From: CAYXBG01 sp964463145
GTDB taxonomy: Bacteria > Acidobacteriota > UBA6911 > RPQK01 > CBDAPI01
DNA: 8,658 nucleotides
Direction of reading: 5' to 3'
Assembly (NCBI GenBank): GCA_964463145.1
Contig: CAYXBG010000074.1
Span: forward strand, 1-8,658
This document shows positions 6,684-8,658 of this stretch, one piece after another. A model generated the notes under the pieces. It saw only the letters and a program-made list of their open reading frames with translations, had not been told where the DNA came from and did no database searches. A program made the position numbers and the translations under genes. Positions within the stretch are counted from its first letter, which is position 1. Each line of letters begins with the position of its first letter.

Positions 6684-7340
6684 ATGAATTCTTCCAGTCT
6701 TCTTGCGATACTCATAGCTCTTCTGCTTTTATTCGCATTTTCGATACCAGGCCTGATGGAAAGTTGGGTACTCGATAATTCCGGGGATTTCGTCAAAAAA
6801 CATCTAGGGGTAGAATCCTCAGTACAAGATGTCAAGATATCCCCCTTGAAAGGTCTTCTTGAATTGAAGGGAATATCCCTAAAAAACCCTAAGGATTTTT
6901 CTGAGAGAAACCTTATTCACATCCAAACTTTGACCGCTCATGTAAGCCTACCTACCTTACTGACACGAGAAATTGAAATTGATCATTTGGTAGTAGAGAC
7001 AATCAAATTGAACATAGAATGCAGAGAATCGATCTGTAACTATCGGCCTCTCATTAACCGACTTCAATCATTGACTTCCGAAAGCCAACTGGATGGACTT
7101 CCCTTCCCTTCAGATCGCAACGTTAAAATCATCTCAGCCGATCTCCGCAACATAAGCATCGATACCCGACTAGCTATCTTTGACAAATCACTAGTCCTCA
7201 AAATCAACGATATCCATCTCGACAACCCCTCCAAAGTTCTCAACGGCATTCGAAAACTCGACTCGGCCATTAAGGTGTTCTCTGATCTCATTTCAGGAAC
7301 GGGGTTGATGAAGAAACTGGGTGGAATACTCGGATCTTGA
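6684..7340 (+). CDS. small AsmA-like membrane-anchored protein
   Basis: A 218-residue protein of unproven function. Residues 5-23 form one strongly hydrophobic segment (LLAILIALLLLFAFS and onward) with no lipobox, so it is probably an inner-membrane anchor with the rest in the periplasm. What follows resembles the N-terminal module of AsmA and related envelope proteins: a predicted amphipathic start, then KISPLKGLLELKGISLKNPK (51-70) and a strand-rich run with SLPTLLTREIEIDHLVVE (88-105). A similar LKINDIHLDNPSK occurs at 172-184. Full AsmA proteins are several hundred residues long, so this is a short form without the long repetitive groove. The family is linked to outer-membrane lipid and protein homeostasis; extending that to this protein is inference. 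The ATG at 6684 has AAAGGA about 10 nt upstream, a slightly long spacing. The gene follows the exonuclease by 35 nt and is convergent with the YchF-like gene. Confidence 0.55.
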   Translation: MNSSSLLAILIALLLLFAFSIPGLMESWVLDNSGDFVKKHLGVESSVQDVKISPLKGLLELKGISLKNPKDFSERNLIHIQTLTAHVSLPTLLTREIEIDHLVVETIKLNIECRESICNYRPLINRLQSLTSESQLDGLPFPSDRNVKIISADLRNISIDTRLAIFDKSLVLKINDIHLDNPSKVLNGIRKLDSAIKVFSDLISGTGLMKKLGGILGS

Positions 7341-7353
7341 GGTCCTTTTGATA

Positions 7354-8415
7354 TCAGGAGCTGTGCCGGATAATTATCAGGTCTCCGTCCTGTACTGTGT
7401 AATCTTTTCCCTCCAACCTAAATCTGCCAGCAGCCTTCACATCCTTAACACATCCATACTCCTGGAAATCTGTAAAACTAACCACTTCAGCACGAATGAA
7501 ACCTTGCGCAAGATCAGTGTGAATTCTAGCTGCTGCATCCACTGCGGTCTGTCCTGCACGTAACGTCCATGCTCGGCACTCATCCTCCCCGTAAGTGTAA
7601 AAAGTGCACACGTCCATGCACTCATAGGCAGCCCGGAGTACTTTAGGAGTCGAAAACTCATCGATGCCGAAATCATCCATGAGTTGCCCTCTCTCATTAT
7701 CTTCTATAGTAGCCAGTTCCGACTCAAGGTCACCACACAGAGTCCGGGCAGTCAGGCCTTTTTCAAGAAACTTCTCAGAGAATTCTTGTTCCTTGCCCAC
7801 ATCTCGCTCACCGATATTAATCAAAAGAAAAACAGGCTTCAGGCTTAGAAAACCAAATCCCCTAATTCTCCTCTGATCTTCAATTACCAAATCAAGCTCA
7901 AGCAACGTACGCCCCATTTCTAACTGTTCCAGACAACGAATCAAAACCTTGCGTTCCGCCTCTTCAATCTCGTTCTTCCTTTTCTTGAGACTAGCTGTAA
8001 GGCGGGTCAGTCGAGATTCTGCCACAGTCAGATCGGCAAGAATCATTTCATCCCTCAGCGCACCAGATAACGACGCTACATCACCTCCTTGGTCCTCATC
8101 CAGAGCACTATCATCAAAGGCTCCTACAACCAAAGCCAATGCATCCGATTCTCGACATTTAGCCAATACTCGAGGATCAGAGCGCGCCCCAAAAACACCT
8201 GGAAATTCAGCAATCTCGACCGTAGAAGGAGTAGACCGTTTAGGGTTGTAGGCTGAAGAAATGAGTTCCAATCTAGGATCGGGAACCTGTAAAACAGCCA
8301 ACCTGCTGGCCCCAACAATAGTGGATCCGACTCCCGCTGCTGGGGTTAGCCCAGTAATTGCTGAAAAAACCGTTTTAACTCCCGCACCAGGAAATCCGAC
8401 AAGCCCAATCTGCAT
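7354..8415 (-). CDS. divergent YchF/OLA1-like P-loop protein with C-terminal TGS (DUF933) domain and degenerate nucleotide site
   Basis: The 353-residue product aligns along its whole length with the YchF/OLA1 family (E. coli YchF, 363 aa). These are ribosome-associated ATPases of the Obg superfamily. The C-terminus is highly typical: RAWTLRAGQTAVDAAARIHT, GFIRAEVVSFTDF and RLEGKDYTVQDGD (281-345), the TGS-like domain. PDPRL (45-49) and NIGE (200-203, matching the NxxE specificity motif) are kept. A helical, charged insert lies near 130-180. The nucleotide site is odd. The P-loop is GFPGAGVKT (7-15) where YchF has GLPNVGKST, an ungapped match in which the Walker lysine becomes Val and the next residue Lys. 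G3 is EFPG (70-73) instead of DxxG, and about five residues of switch II, including GEGLG, are absent. It may therefore be a specialised paralogue without ordinary ATPase activity; a canonical ychF may exist elsewhere. The ATG at 8415 has TAGG nearby. The gene lies 50 nt downstream of ppk on the same strand. Confidence 0.87.
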   Translation of the reverse strand: MQIGLVGFPGAGVKTVFSAITGLTPAAGVGSTIVGASRLAVLQVPDPRLELISSAYNPKRSTPSTVEIAEFPGVFGARSDPRVLAKCRESDALALVVGAFDDSALDEDQGGDVASLSGALRDEMILADLTVAESRLTRLTASLKKRKNEIEEAERKVLIRCLEQLEMGRTLLELDLVIEDQRRIRGFGFLSLKPVFLLINIGERDVGKEQEFSEKFLEKGLTARTLCGDLESELATIEDNERGQLMDDFGIDEFSTPKVLRAAYECMDVCTFYTYGEDECRAWTLRAGQTAVDAAARIHTDLAQGFIRAEVVSFTDFQEYGCVKDVKAAGRFRLEGKDYTVQDGDLIIIRHSS

Positions 8416-8465
8416 ATTAACCTATATCAATCTCAATCTATTTGGCCCCTGGGAGACATTGAATT

Positions 8466-8658
8466 TCACGAGGAAGCCTCATCAACCGTTCTCTCCAGAC
8501 GCCCAATCATCTCTAAATGACTGTCTATCATTCGAGATTCCTTATGGGGCTGGATCCAACTGCCATCAGATTTGAGTTGGTAAGCATTGACGTTGTCGGA
8601 AAGCTGCAACTCTAGAAAATTAATCAGTTCTTCTCGAGAGGATTTTTCAGTTACTGGA
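8466..8658 (-). CDS. ppk1: polyphosphate kinase 1, C-terminal fragment (rest outside window)
   Basis: Only the last 63 residues are present; the frame is open to the window edge. LINFLELQLSDNVNAYQLKSDGSW-like sequence (11-34 of the fragment) matches the conserved PPK1 C-terminal tail, in which an xILxxYLxDNVKARxLxPDG segment ends the second PLD-like catalytic domain. IDSHLEMI then resembles the closing NxQxxF/L helix. PPK1 reversibly polymerises the gamma-phosphate of ATP into inorganic polyphosphate. The catalytic histidines lie upstream, outside the window, so activity cannot be judged. The stop is 50 nt before the YchF-like start on the same strand, so the two genes may form one transcription unit. 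The call rests on a short tail and is less certain than the complete genes. Confidence 0.75.
   Translation of the reverse strand, partial: PVTEKSSREELINFLELQLSDNVNAYQLKSDGSWIQPHKESRMIDSHLEMIGRLERTVDEASS

Noticed and set aside
7437..7697. Minus-strand frame inside the YchF-like gene, and similar frames at 7664, 7949, 8124 and 8261
   Set aside because: These are shadows of the YchF-like coding sequence, which has full-length homology and explains the region.

Overview
The window is chromosomal DNA from what looks like an uncultured Gram-negative bacterium. It has moderate GC content and short intergenic gaps. It carries a small AsmA-like membrane-anchored protein, which implies a double-membrane envelope, and a PPK1-type polyphosphate kinase. 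I cannot assign a phylum from sequence alone. A run of exactly 10 Ns (4654-4663) shows that this is a draft, possibly metagenomic, assembly.

Layout. (1) Positions 1-4134, plus strand: a biotin-synthesis operon in the order bioF (5' end outside the window), bioA, bioD, bioB. The genes overlap by 1 nt (bioF/bioA) and 16 nt (bioA/bioD), and 13 nt separate bioD from bioB. Together they encode the late biotin pathway, from pimeloyl thioester and alanine through KAPA, DAPA and dethiobiotin to biotin. No gene for pimelate supply (bioC, bioH, bioW and so on) is visible, and the operon promoter lies upstream of the window. (2) Positions 4239-5017, minus strand: a complete tRNA-Lys(UUU) gene with encoded CCA, followed by a PPOX-class (pyridoxamine-phosphate-oxidase-like) flavin protein gene that the N-gap interrupts. 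(3) Positions 5018-5297: a non-coding divergent region with one candidate extended -10 promoter facing each way. (4) Positions 5298-7340, plus strand: an apparent three-gene cluster of a hot-dog acyl-CoA thioesterase, a free-standing 5'-3' exonuclease with no polymerase domain, and a short AsmA-like anchored protein. (5) Positions 7354-8658, minus strand: the C-terminus of polyphosphate kinase, followed 50 nt downstream by a divergent YchF/OLA1-family protein. The last gene meets the AsmA-like gene tail-to-tail across 13 nt.

Most of the window is ordinary housekeeping metabolism. I found no mobile element, CRISPR array, defence island or clearly new multi-gene system. Two points deserve a second look. 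The YchF-like protein has a degenerate nucleotide site: the P-loop reads GFPGAGVKT, the G3 motif is ExxG, and switch II is shortened. The PPOX gene is a single gene whose two halves fall in different frames only because the 10-N gap has an arbitrary length.
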